A DNA stretch of 64,000 nucleotides from Purpureocillium takamizusanense (lineage: Eukaryota > Ascomycota > Sordariomycetes > Hypocreales > Ophiocordycipitaceae): contig NC_063069.1 of the NCBI RefSeq assembly GCF_022605165.1, forward strand, positions 2,480,001 to 2,544,000, written 5' to 3'. Below, in pieces: positions 11,997 through 23,564 of this stretch (its first letter is position 1; each line of letters starts with the position of its first letter). The translations under genes were made by a program, and so were the position numbers. Under the pieces are notes generated by a model. That model saw nothing but the letters and a program-made list of their open reading frames with translations. It made no database searches and was not told the origin of the DNA.

Positions 11997-12833
11997 GCAG
12001 CGTGAGTGCATTTGAGATGCACAGCCCTCCGCGCCGCAGCATCGACTACGTCGAGTCCGGGTCCGGGTCCGGGTCCGGGTCCGCCCTCACGTCGCCCGCC
12101 TCGTCGCTCTTCCGCTCCCGCTTCTCAGACCTGTCGGCCTCGCTGCAGCTGCAGCGGGAGCGCGAGGCGCAGGCGCAGCAGGCGCTCGAGCCCCCGCCCA
12201 GGCTGGGCATGACCGTGCCAGAGGCCAACAAGGTCATCGCCGAGATGGGCAAGCTCAACGACGAGCTCTCGACGGTCGTGAGCAACCTCCGCGCCCGCCA
12301 GGAGGAGTCTGATGTAAGTGACTGACTTGCCCGGACCAAACACACCAAAAACTCCGGCATGGCTGGCTCCTCCTCTTCCTTGCGAGACTGTAGCAGCACA
12401 TACTGACATGCTTGCTCCCTCTCAGCACATCCACAGCCTCCTCATCGAACGCGCCGAGCGCGCCGCCCAGCGCATCATCTTTTTGCAGCGCCGCATCGCC
12501 TACCTGTAAGCTGTTCCGTGCCTCCTTACGATACTTGAGGTCCCTCCTACCCTCTCGTTCTTCTCATAGCTAACACGGCGCCCCCTCACTAGAGAAGAGG
12601 AGCTCCAGGAAAACGACGACGAGCTGCAGCACCTCCGTATTTGCCTCAAGGCCGTCGAGATCCAACTTCCCCCGCACCCGGACGCCGAGCTGCTGCGCTG
12701 CATCGCCACCTTCAAGCACGACTACCAGGCGCTCAAGAACAAGCGCGCCAACAGCCACCTCCACGACCTGGGGGCAGGCAGCGGCAGCGGCAGCGGCAGC
12801 GACGACGACGGCACGAGTTACGCCTCTCCCTGA
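11225..12833 (+). CDS. Low-complexity coiled-coil protein, function unknown
   Basis: Predicted as join(11225..12313, 12426..12505, 12593..12833), 469 aa. The N-terminal ~250 residues are Ser/Pro/Gln/His-rich and probably disordered, with a Q6 run, an H5-Q7 block and an alternating Ser-Gly tract encoded by a GGGTCC hexamer repeat. From about residue 325 the sequence becomes ordered and helical: a TVPEANKVIAEMGKLNDEL stretch, then LLIERAERAAQRIIFLQRR across exon 2 and EEELQENDDELQHLRICLK in exon 3, followed by ELLRCIATFKHDYQALKNK. This heptad-like C-terminus is the conserved-looking part and suggests oligomerisation or scaffolding. A Gly-Ser-Asp tail ends in YASP. Intron donors are GTAAGT and GTAAGC. 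I recognise it as the kind of unnamed protein shared among moulds but can give no function. Confidence 0.8.
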
Positions 12834-14013
12834 AGCCCGACCGTTCTCTTCGGCCCTTTTGTCTCTCTCACCCGCACCTTTCCGGTTTGACCTCTATTTC
12901 TCGCACCCCCTTGTCCCGCGGGCGTCACGTTCCGACACCGCCATTTCGTCACCGCTCCTGCCTACCGACATAATCTGCCCTCTTAGGGAAAAAACGAAAG
13001 CACTTTTTATGAGCCTCATGGACTTATGCGCCCATGCCATAATACGATTTCTCCGTCTGTCCGTCCTTCGTCATTTAGCGTCACCGTCACGACATTACGT
13101 TCCCGTCGCACACCTCGCATCATCCATCATCGTTGCTGTCTTGTCACCGTCCTCCCCTCCTTACGCCCCAGAGTAAAAGGGAGGGAGGGATGGAGGACCC
13201 TGCACATACGCACCGCCCAAAATTGGGCTTGTCATTCACACACAGACACACACACACACATGTGGGTATACATCCATATACCCCGTCAAGCAACCAGCTA
13301 GCCAGACTGTATGACCTTTTCTCTCTCTCCCTCCCTCTCTCTCTCTCTCTCTCTTGACTTCCCCTCCACCGTTGCTGTTTTTGTTTGCTTCGATTCTGTA
13401 TCCAGCATAGCAAGCGGGTGGCCGAAAGTTCTTTTTTCTTTGGCGACAGCAAACTGAGGGGGCTCGGCGGGCGAGCGGGCGAGCTCGCTATTGTCGCCCC
13501 CCCTTCTCTTCCCCGTCCCCCGGTGTACGCGATACGCTTCAAATCCAGGATAGCTTTGGTGGTGGTTGCGGCTGTGGTAGTAATAGGAGTGGCTGCCTGT
13601 TGGGCAGCTCTTGGAAAAGAATGAATGAATATAAATGAACACTCGCCTATACCGCCTTCCATTTGGTGGGAGTGAGTAAGGTACGCAGTGGGATTATTAC
13701 TTGGTCTTATCTATCTGTCGGTGGCAGTCTGCCCCCGTCTCCAAACCCCAAAACCAGCTTCCCCTTTTTTTTCGGATCAATCAATGCGTGATGCTCAATC
13801 TGGCCTGTAGGTACATGTCCCGGACACCATGGTCAAGTCACTACCACGCCTTGCGCCAGATGCCCTCGTTCCTATGTGGCCTGGTCTGGCGAATTATCCT
13901 TGTGCCCATGACAATAGCCGTATGAAATCTCCCGTAATTAATCTGCATCTGCAAAATGCTTGCCATCGCGGTAATCTACACGTCCTACACATGGCCCCGC
14001 CATCCGGGGGGCC
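12834..14013. other. Intergenic between convergent genes
   Basis: Contains the 3' regions of the coiled-coil gene (plus) and the DUF7514-like gene (minus). Visible repeats are an AC run near 13240-13260 and a CT run near 13320-13353. No convincing coding frame. Confidence 0.6.
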
Positions 14014-16528
14014 TCAGCCTCCGTATCGTGGACGCCGCGAGTGGGCCGCCGTGTCCCTCTCCCGCAGAAACTCCTCGTACGTTGGTCCCGGGCCCGACTC
14101 GCGCCGCCCCTGAAAGAGCGCGTAGTTGTCCGCGCGGTTGAGCGTCGGGGACGACACGCCCACAGGAGGAGGCGGCGGCGGCAGGGCAGCACAGTATGCT
14201 GTGGGTGCGCAGGAAGTGGCCGGTGCAGCGGGAAGGGCAGAAGGAGGAGGCGGGGGAAGCTGAGGGGGGACGGCAGCGCTCGGCTCCACGTAGCGGTACG
14301 ACTCCTGCGGGTGAAGCACGAGGCTGCGACCGCGGTCCCGCATGTGCGTGTCGCGGTGGCCGTGCGGCGACCTGTCGTTCCTACGCCGCGAAGATGGCTC
14401 AGCCTCGACGTATGTAGTTATGATGTCGCGCGACGGGCGTTTGCGATCGTCGTCGCGGTCGTCACCCCCTGAAGAAGCCTGGTGATATCGCGACGACCTT
14501 CCGGCACTGGGTCGCCCGCGCGCCGACGAGTGGTGGTGCCCACCGCCGGTGCTCGACGGGACCTCGACGTACACAGGCCGCTCCGAGCGTGGGTAATTGT
14601 ACCTCCGCCGATGTCCGCTGCCACCGCCACTATCAGCGTAGTCGCGTGACGACGGGCTGAGGCTGCGGGCGATGGCATCGCAGAAGGCCGCCGTCCACGA
14701 CGGCGAGGTGCGCGACGACGGTGACGACGGTGACGACGGATCGGCATACCCCTGCATGGCCTGGTCCCATTCCATGACCGAGTTGGAGACGCGCTGCCGT
14801 AGCCGCTCATGTGGACGCGAGGGGAACAGGTGGCGCGACAGCTGCCGCGGGAGTCTTTCTGGAGGGTGATGACGGCTGGACCTGGCGCCTCCGACAAACG
14901 GAACTTCAATGGGCAGGCTGGCGGCTACGCGAGAAAGCCGGCGTGCCTCAATGTCAGGCGTGGCCTGCATAAAGTTGGCCATCCAGTCGGCGAACCCGTC
15001 AGCCGTAAGGCCCGGGATGGGCGGCTGCGCTCGGTCCCGCGGATGGCCGCTGCCGTGGATGAGATAGTAATCACAGCGGAGGTCCTGGTAGAGGCACTTG
15101 AGGCTGTGGAGTGACTTGCGGGAGTAAGTGTCAAAGATGCCTGTTTGGCGGGTCAGATGGGTCATCTCAGTTCGAGGCGAGGCTACTTGCGTTGAAATGG
15201 GTAGAGCTCCTTCTCGAGGCGAAAGCGCCGGTAGAATGAGTAGAGCTTGTCTGGAGTGATGAGTGTAGAACCTCGTGGCTCAAACTCGTCGTTCTGGACG
15301 ACTTATGTTAGTTGAGTTGGTCAAGGCTAGCCTCAACAGTCAGCAGCCTTACAATGTAATTGGCCAGGCCGTAGAGGATTTGACGCAGCCGAACCGTCGG
15401 CTCGCCACTGCCAGTGAACAGCCTTCCCCATTGGAGGTCAAGGTCCGATAGGCCCTGGGCGGGGGCGGCAGCGGCAGCGGCCGGTGTTGTCGTCGCCTCC
15501 GGAGCCGGATCCGCACGGGGCGGGTCCCGGTGGTGGAGCTTCGGCATGGGCCGGTCGGAAAAGTGGACCGTCGGCCGGGGCTTTGGGCTCGACGGCCTAG
15601 ACGACGGCGGGGTGAGATAGCCGCGCCGAGGGCTGGGAGGCTCAGCAGCAGGCTTATGTGAGGGGTTCTCTTCTTCCTTTCGCGTTGATGGCATCACTCC
15701 GGGCAACACGTCTGCAACTTTGGGGCAGTCGACCCCCTGCGGCTTTTTGGGCAAAGGTCGTTGTGCAAACGGCCCAGGGGTTGGGCGACGCCGGCACGAG
15801 TTGGCTGTCGGCTTGACGCCCTGCCCAGAGGCGATGGTGGTGGTGCTGTCGTCGTCATCGGCTGAGCTTTCGGCGTCATTGACCGAGCACTCCTCCGGGG
15901 CATCTTCGACTGTGGCCTGGTACGGCTTTGCCGAGATGAAATCCGGGGAGTCGCTGAACTCGGAACGCGGCGTCGACACGGTGCTCGAAGTGCAGGTCGA
16001 GTCCGTGGGAGTCGGCGGCTGAGATGGGTTTGGTGAGGTGTCGTTCTTGAGGCTTACTGCATGGCACTGTAAACAAAGGGCACCAGATGGATTGAAAGCA
16101 AGACACTCACGCCTCATTTGCACAAAATCCACCAGCTGGTCGACCCATTCTGGGTCTCTCTTCCGGTCCGTGTCATTGCTCCTACTTTCTTGGAAAACGG
16201 CCCTGACCACCTCCTCTACCTGCTTCTTGGTCGGCCCCATCCCAGGTTCGTTACTCGTGTTCGAGGCCATTGTGAGTAGTCGTCGTAGTCTCTCTTCGAG
16301 CCTCGCAGAGAAGAATTGAAGTTTCGAATGATCACGGGGGTCCATGGGCACGGCCCGCCGAACCATGTCCAATATATCCTGAGCGGAGACGCGTGGTGGC
16401 GGAGGCGCCCGACCACCAACATTGTTGTCGTGGCAGCTGCTTCTGCTGCTTGAGCTTGCACAGGCACAGCATCGGGAGCGAATCGTGGCTCCCGCTGCCG
16501 TCATCACCATGCCACCCGGTTCGCCCAT
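14014..16528 (-). CDS. DUF7514-like large protein with disordered tails
   Basis: Predicted as complement(join(14014..15140, 15191..15293, 15353..16056, 16111..16528)), 783 aa. The start at 16528 gives MGEPGGMVM. An N-terminal helical stretch (AQDILDMVRRAVPMDPRDHSK to about residue 140) is followed by an acidic and Pro-rich linker. The core, roughly residues 360-515, reads LQWGRLFTGSGEPTVRLRQIL, GLANYI, ITPDKLYSFYRRF, LKCLYQDLRCDYYLI, GLTADGFADWM and RLPRQLSRHLFP. This order (WGxLF, TPDKL, YxDLRC, GFxxWM, LPxxxSRxLFP) matches the fungal domain I know as DUF7514, whose function is undescribed. The C-terminal ~270 residues are Ser/Arg/Pro-rich. The intron at 15141-15190 has a GC donor (GCAAGT) and is the only choice that keeps the core open. 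A 54-nt intron at 16057-16110 is open in frame and could be retained. Confidence 0.75.
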
Positions 16529-18476
16529 CACTGCAGACTCGGGCAGGGGCCTGGACAGACGCGCGCGGACGGAGAGGGCGGGAGGCGGGAAGGAGCTGCG
16601 ACACGGGCTGGGAGCACGGCAGCGGAGAATACCTTTTCGACGGGCCGGCGGGACGGGATCGTGTGGCGCCCTCCCTTGCGGCGCGCGAGCACCCGGACGA
16701 CGGGAGGCACAACACTAGGCCCGGTCGGACGGCGATGCCTTGCTTCTCGCGTTGTCCTTCCTACCTGGCTGGCGCGGCCGGTGGCGAGACAGAGACTGCT
16801 GTTGCCTACCAGCCTGTGGGCCTTTGTGGCCCTTCTGGCCTTGAGTGGCTCGTCTGCGCGAGCCGGTCGATCAATGCAGTCAAGGAGAGACTGCCTGCTG
16901 TGCTGCAGCACGCGTCTGCATAAACACAGATAATATGCCTGCGTGCCCTACCTGTCACTCAACGTACGGTAGGTGCGTCTTTGCTACGTACACACGCAGG
17001 CACGGAGGCGGAGTCTGGACCGGCGTATCGGGCGAGTATATGTACGTGTCTGATGTATACAGCTGGGTTGTTTGTCCTCCGTATGGTTGAAACGCATGTA
17101 AGGCGTTGCAAGGAACGCCGAGTACCTTTGCCACTCACTCCTTGGCGGACCCTCGTCCGGTTTGTGGTTGGGAACGCACGAGGGACGAATCGAGAAGACG
17201 GCAGTGGAGAGCCTGTTTTGACGGTGAGGACGCGCATATGGCGCGTGTGTCGTGTGTGTGTGTGTCGTGTGTGTGTGTGTCGTGTGTGCGTGCGTGTGTA
17301 TGTGGTAAAAGTGAGGCTGCGTCGAGCGACGAAGACGGGATGCACCGCTTTATGTGCGCTTCCATGGTGCCATTCCGAACTGGAACGTACGTCAACTGGG
17401 GACCGAGGATTCAAGTTGGGGCGTCACGGGTTCAAGCTCGGGCTCGACACGAAAACTGCACATTCGAGCCGGAGCCGCAAATGGCTGCTTGGGGCCAAAG
17501 TAGAGGAAGCAGCGGCACGGCATCGAAACTCGCCCAGAAAGGTGGTGTGGATGGGCAGCTTGTCATTGCTGGGGCGGGGATAGGTAAGAGAGAAGGGTGA
17601 AGGGGAGCCACGGGGGAGAGGCGGGCCTCCACACATGGGCCACCGCATAGAGGTGGGAATGGAGGCATGCAGCATCACATGTACAGTAGGCTGCATCTGC
17701 GCGAGTGGTGTCGGGTGTGTCTGGGCAGCGTGTAAGTGGGCGGAGGTGGCTGTCGATGTGGCTGCTGCACCCAACGACAGACAAACCCACGACGCATCGC
17801 GACGGGGCCAGTCCAGCCCGCCTTCGTGCCCGACCAGAGGCCGCATCAGCCGGCACCGCCTCCGCGTTTCCCCTCTGCCTCTCGGGAAGGAACAAAGAGC
17901 GTCCGAACCGACGTGCATGTCGACTAAGCGCAACGCGGCAATCCGGGGGCCGCCGCGGTGGCTCGCTCGCTCCGTGTAAGTGCCGTCTCAGTCTCAGCGG
18001 GGCACGGGCCCGACAGCACTGCCCTCCGGAGGCCAAACATTGGAACACACCGTGCATGGGCATCGTTTGCCTCGAGTTGACAATACAAGCTGCTTGTCTC
18101 GGCGCGCGCGCGCGCGGTGGAATTGTCTTCTGGTGTGACGTCGTGTGCGACCAAGAGTCGGCTTGCAGCCCGACGAAGGAGTGTTGTTGCCCGTGACCCT
18201 CTCGGGCTTCCACAGCGCACGGCGACGAGACGACGAGACGAGCATCGGGCGCGGCGGACGAACGGACGAATTAGACGGGGCGGCCGTAGATTAACAGGCG
18301 TTCAGACAAGATGCTACAAGTCGAATTTCTCCGTCATCCTGAGGGCAAAGAGGCCGCTGTGGCAAACGCGTCGAACAGAGACACGCACATGCACGACGAA
18401 ACTGGACGAGCTGAACGGCGATCGTCGGTGCGTCCACGTTTCCTGGAAGGGCTTCGTTCGACGTCTGCTGGCTTGG

Positions 18477-18506
18477 TCTGGCCTGGCCTGGCCTGGCCTG
18501 GCCTGG
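18477..18506. repeat. CCTGG short tandem repeat
   Basis: About five to six perfect tandem copies of a five-base GGCCT-type unit in the gene-poor region. Confidence 0.85.
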
Positions 18507-20214
18507 CGCGACCCGAGACCCGGCGGGGCGGAGGGCAGGGCCCGTGGCCGCATGCAGGAGAGGAAAGTGAGGTGCCGCAGCATATGCCGTGGGCGGACGA
18601 TGAGAGCGATGGCGGACAAGGCCGTCTGGGCGAGAGGACGAGGACGGACGGCGGATGGGATGCGGGCGGGCGCGCCACATATGCGAAGCACAGGTATAGA
18701 TGGATGGATGGATGAATGAATGGATTGATGGACCTTCCTACTGTTGTGTGTGATGCAATTGGGATAGGAGACCAAGACAAGTGGCGGCAGTTGCTGCGGA
18801 AGGCACGATGGATGCAACCACATATGCCCCAGCGCATCGCATATAATGCTCGCATCCGTGGCAGAAGGAGCGACGGGGAGCGGCATCAAAATCAAGATAC
18901 AGCACTAACGTTACGGGGGTACAGGCAGCGTGCAGGTTACAGTTGCAGCTACTTGGCACAGCTTGCGAAGCATCTTTCACCCACTAACGCAAGGCATCCT
19001 GTCTCCGCCACTTGCCTTTGTTCAGTTGCTTGCATCTCGTACGTGGCCGTATGCATCTGGACGCCAATGGAGAGGAGGAAGCCTGCGAGATATTACTCCT
19101 GAAGGCGCCTTGGGGCAACTACTAGGTAAGGATGATGCACACCACGAGGCAAGTAGCTGGGATAGTACATATGTGTCATATATCATGTTCGAGGAGGTGG
19201 GCCGTGTAATAGGTACCTACAGGAGCCTCTTTGCGGGCCAAGTGAACGAAACGCCTCGACACACAATGTAAGATGTTTCAAGCAACGACATTGACGGCGG
19301 TCCCCCATCACAGCCTCGTCTCGGCTCGCCGCGCGCGAGGCTCGGTCGTCGTCAGCCCACGCGCGCGCAGCCGTGGCCTCATCCCTCCGTGCGACGTCCC
19401 TTTCCCCCGTCCGCTACATGACGTTGCCCATACTGTACGTAAACCTCTTGGGCATCAATGCCGCGGCGGACACCGTGGAGTTATTGACAGACAAAGGAAA
19501 AAAGGCCATCGTTAGACTCCCCTCATGAAGAGTCATGAATAACCAACACCGGTCAACTACTTACTACCTACGCATGCCATCTCCAGTATCCTTGGACCAC
19601 GACACTCGCTCTCCTTCAGCCGCACACCGACCATCTTTCTTCGTCTCGCTGCCATGTGGCCTGAACCCAAGAATCGTACATGTCGCCCGTAGAAGCCCAT
19701 TTCTGCACATTCGCTCGTCTTGACATCATTTCTGCACATGTCGATCGAATCGCCGCCCGGGCCGCCCTCTCCCTTTCTCCTCCTCCAACCCCGGACATCC
19801 CCCCACCATCTCATCTTGCTTCCCACGGGGGGCAGAGAAGCAACATCGACGACGGGTGGCCCCCATTTCTGCAATGACACATGGGTCGGCATTTTATTTG
19901 GCGCAGCAGCGTCTTTTTGTCCTCTCCCTCCCGCCACCGCATACATACGTGCGGACAATGCTGCCTCGGATACTACTGTTGCTGCTGCAGCAGCAAAATT
20001 GACGTGCCTAGCTAGGCACTGCAATGCAGCCTGGACATATTATGTGCATACGTACTTTCGTAGTCCGCATTTCCGCACACCAATCTCCAACATTAGGTGC
20101 GCATCACTGCCTCATCGTCAGTCAGTCAGTCACCCATCAGTGACCACTTACCATCCACCACCAAGAAAAAGCCCAACCCAATCCGGCAAGGCCCTTTTCG
20201 CTCCACCAAAGCTG

Positions 20215-20217
<3 letters not shown>

Positions 20218-20253
<36 letters not shown>
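20218..20253. repeat. GAC triplet microsatellite
   Basis: Twelve uninterrupted GAC triplets followed by GGCGGC in non-coding DNA. Confidence 0.9.
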
Positions 20254-20255
<2 letters not shown>

Positions 20256-21596
20256 CGGCGCCAGCCCGCCTGCCTCCTCCTTCTCCTCCTACTCTCGCGA
20301 GAGAGCCTCATCGCCGAGCCCATCGGTCGTCGCACAACCACGGACCAACCCGGCGTTCCCCCTTACCATGCCCGCTCGCCGCCGCCGCCCTCCCCACCCA
20401 ATTCGGGGACCACGGCAAGGCAAGGCAAAAACATGAAAAGGCAACCGACCGGGGGAGTGTTCTTGAAATGCACACAGTCCCCCAATATCCTTCCAGCCAT
20501 GTGCGCCTCGCGACATATCAAAAGAAGCGAGACAGAGCCACGCGGCGGCGGCGGTGGCTTCTGTCCTCCTCTCCAGAGTCTCCACCGTTCAACCTCGCAC
20601 CAGCAGCTATTTGTTACCTATGCCTTCCCCCCCTCCTATAGCACGCGCAAGAAGCCAGGCAGTGCGGGAGGGCGCAATCAAAGCTCCGAGCGAGCGACCC
20701 CTCCCCCTCCTCCGCCCACCGGCGCCATGAAACTTCGTCTCCGTTCCCATGTTTGTCCGCCCGGTTGATTCCTGATCGATTCTTGTCATACGAAGTACAT
20801 ATGTACATATTCGAGTCCGCGGCCGCACACACTCACTCGGAACTCGAGAAAAAAAGGAAAAAATCCATCCATTCCATCGACATGCAGTGCGTGGCTGCTG
20901 AGCGCATGTGTGGACGTCCCCGTGGTGGCGGTGGCTCGCGGACCACCAGACTCTGGGCTTGCTTCCTCGGCAGCAACATGCCATCCCGCATGCATACCGC
21001 TGAACGAAGGCGAGGCTGTCACTGCTGCAGCAGCAGCTGCTGCTGCATGGCACGGTTACTGTGGTAGGTACTGTACACATGCTATTGGACTACTGCTGCT
21101 GCTACTGCTCTTGCTACTGCTGCTACCACAGTATGCGAAGTGCGCGTAAGTTGATAGTTATGCGTGCACACGCCGCGCACTGGGCACAGGGTTGGTGCTG
21201 GAAGTGAGGCTGCCCAACCGCGCAGGGCAAACCCGGCCATGCATATCGACGCCCTCGTTGGCCGCCGGCCGTGAGGATTCCCCGCCATTGTATATCCATC
21301 CTCTTCATCAACCAGGCCGCTCCGTGGCACGAACCATTGGGAGACTAGTAGTAGTAATCGCCGCCTGCGCGGCCTGTGTTTGCTGTATTTTGCATATCGC
21401 GGCGTGCTGCGCCGCCAAGCATCGGAATATTGAGACGACATGGAGACACGATCGGTGACATGTGGTTATGTCCCGGGCTGCAGCTAGGTTCCTCCTCGTT
21501 CCCGAGTCTCGTGGTATCCTTTGTGTGCCGAAGACGCTTTCCCACCGGCCCTCCTCCCCCCGCCCCCATCGTGACGGCCCGCCCTCCCGTGCCCAC

Positions 21597-23564
21597 TCAC
21601 GCCTTATACAACAAGTCGAGGAACCCCGTGGCCAGGTCGACGACAACGCTCTTGTTCGGCAGCGAGCCAGCCACACCGTACAGCGCCGCCGAGTCACCCA
21701 CGGCCTTGCCCCGGGTCCCCTTGCCCTCCACCATCCGCACCCGCTCCTTTTCGCGCTCCTCCTCCACCACCGCCTCGAGGTCCGCGACCAGGCGCTCCCA
21801 CACCTTGACGATGGGCATCGTCACGGCCACGTGGATGGCGGGCGGGTTCTGCAGCGCGTTGAGGTGCCAGCCCTTGCCCGACATGCCATCGGCGATATCG
21901 TAGATGTTGAGGTTGCGCGACGTGAACGCCACCACCGACACGAGCGGCTTGCCGACAATCTCGAGCTCGCCCGCCAGCCCCGGCCCGTCGCGGATCGCGT
22001 CGGCAATCTTCTTGGTCGTCCCGACAATCTTGACGCACGCGTCCAGGTACCCGGACTCGCCCACCATCATCAGGCTCGCCCAGCAGCCCGCGATCAGCGC
22101 GCCCGGGCGCGATCCGGCCATGCCCGGGGACGCGTACACGCCGCCCGACCAGTCTGGGCACACGTAGTACTGGTACGTCCGCAGCTCCGCCGTCCGGTAC
22201 ACCACCGTCGAGTTACCCTTGGGCGCGAACCCGTACTTGTGCGTGTCGCAGCTGATGCTTGTCACGCCCTTGAGCCGGAAGTCGAACGGCTGCGTCTCGA
22301 ACCCGGCGCGCTCGAGCTGCGGCACCAGGAACGACCCCAGGCAGCAGTCAACGTGCAGGCACAGCTTCTTGCGCAGTGCCAGCTTGGAGAGCGCGGCGAT
22401 GTCGTCGATGATGCCGTGCGGGAAGTTGGGGGCCGAGCCTACCAGCAGGACCGTGTTAGCGTTGACGAGGCGCGACACGGCCCGGACGTCGACCTGGTGG
22501 CTGGGCGCCGGACACGCCACCATGTGCAGCTTGATCTTGAAGTAGTCGGCGGCCTTGCGGAAGGCCGTGTGGGCCGTGTCGGGAATGATCCTGCGCATGC
22601 AGTCAGTCTGAGATGCTCCTCCCTTCCAACTCACTCCTCGTCCTCGTCGTAGCATCGCGGCTAGCACTTACATCTCGGGTTCAGTGATGCCGCGCTCGGC
22701 ATACCCCTTCTGGCGCGCCGCCAAGCAAGCCATCAGGATACTCTCGGTGCCACCGGCCGTCGTCACACCGGCAGCGCCCGGCGGGGCGTGGAACATGCTG
22801 GACACCATGCTCACCACCTCGGCCTCCATCTTGCGCACGCCGGGGAAGACGTCGGGATGGATGGGGTTTGCGACGGTGAACTTGCCAAAGGCGTCCGTCT
22901 GCAGCGCAATCAGGCCGTCCTCGCCGTGGTAGACGGCGCCCGAGACGTAGCCGTCCTCCCAGCGCGTGTGGTCCATGTTGGCGAGGGCCTCGAGCTCGGC
23001 GCGCACGGCATCAGGCTGCAGGCCCTCCTTGGGCAGGGTGAGGTAGCGCGTCTCGGACTGCGGGACGAGCTTGGCCGACATCTTGGCGAGCGATTCCTTG
23101 ACCTGGCGCTGGACCTGGCCGCGGACGCCGGGGGCCCGGAGGAAGAAGCCGTAGAGGATGCGCTGGATCTCGCGGTAGAGCTCAAGGACGGCGCCAATGA
23201 TGCCGCGGCCCTTGAGTTTCCAGAAGGCGCGGCGGGTCCATCGTAGGACGAAGTAGAAGAAGACGATGTTGCGGATGCTGCAAGGGGATGCCGTGTCAGT
23301 CCAGCCACGGCCTTGCTACCAAAGGCGGGCTCCGGAGCACGGAGCCGGACGACGCATCGACGACACAACACGAAGCAGGCGCAGCGGGTGTAGCCCCGGG
23401 AGAGACGAAAGACGGGCGCAAGGGCTCGGGTCACGACAGGCGCGCAGCGCAGTGTTGACTTACAGGTCGAGGTTGATCATGGACAGCGCCAGGGCCGGGC
23501 GTCGCCGCTTGACGGACTCGAAGCCGCCGCGCAGGCTCACCGGCATTGTCGAGCTGCCGGGCAT
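21597..23564 (-). CDS. dpl1: Sphingosine-1-phosphate lyase (PLP-dependent)
   Basis: Predicted as complement(join(21597..22590, 22672..23277, 23464..23564)), 566 aa, close to the usual fungal size. The enzyme cleaves phosphorylated long-chain bases to a fatty aldehyde and phosphoethanolamine at the ER membrane, the exit step of sphingolipid breakdown. An N-terminal membrane segment IRNIVFFYFVLRW begins exon 2. The catalytic domain of the group II decarboxylase type shows GAAGVTTAGGTESILMA, LHVDCCLGSFLVP and the Schiff-base lysine in SCDTHKYGFAPKG (about Lys354). The C-terminus ends GFLDLLYKA. The start at 23564 (MPGSSTMPVS) lies in a short first exon; a 186-nt intron follows. All junctions are in frame with good GT...AG borders. 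I see no feature that departs from the family. Confidence 0.95.

Larger units (their letters stand above)
16529..21596. other. 5 kb gene-poor region
   Basis: No open frame here has a recognisable domain, a plausible set of introns or sustained coding character. It contains GT-rich stretches (17250-17300), a CG alternation near 18105-18116, CCTGG repeats (about 18477-18505), a GGAT tetramer run near 18700-18725, a GAC triplet run (20218-20253) and CTG/CTA-rich DNA near 21085-21125. Parts near 19700-20500 are C-rich like a leader, but no gene follows. Given typical gene density this is unusually empty; it could hold non-coding RNA or decayed repeats that I cannot see. Confidence 0.55.

Noticed and set aside
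16057..16110. Open-frame intron of the DUF7514-like gene read as exon
   Set aside because: GTGAGT donor and ATGCAG acceptor are strong and join in phase; retention would insert a Cys-containing segment with no family support. Retention cannot be excluded without RNA data.
17422..17445. GGGTTCAAGCTC resembling a tRNA B box
   Set aside because: No matching A box or acceptor stem could be paired around it.
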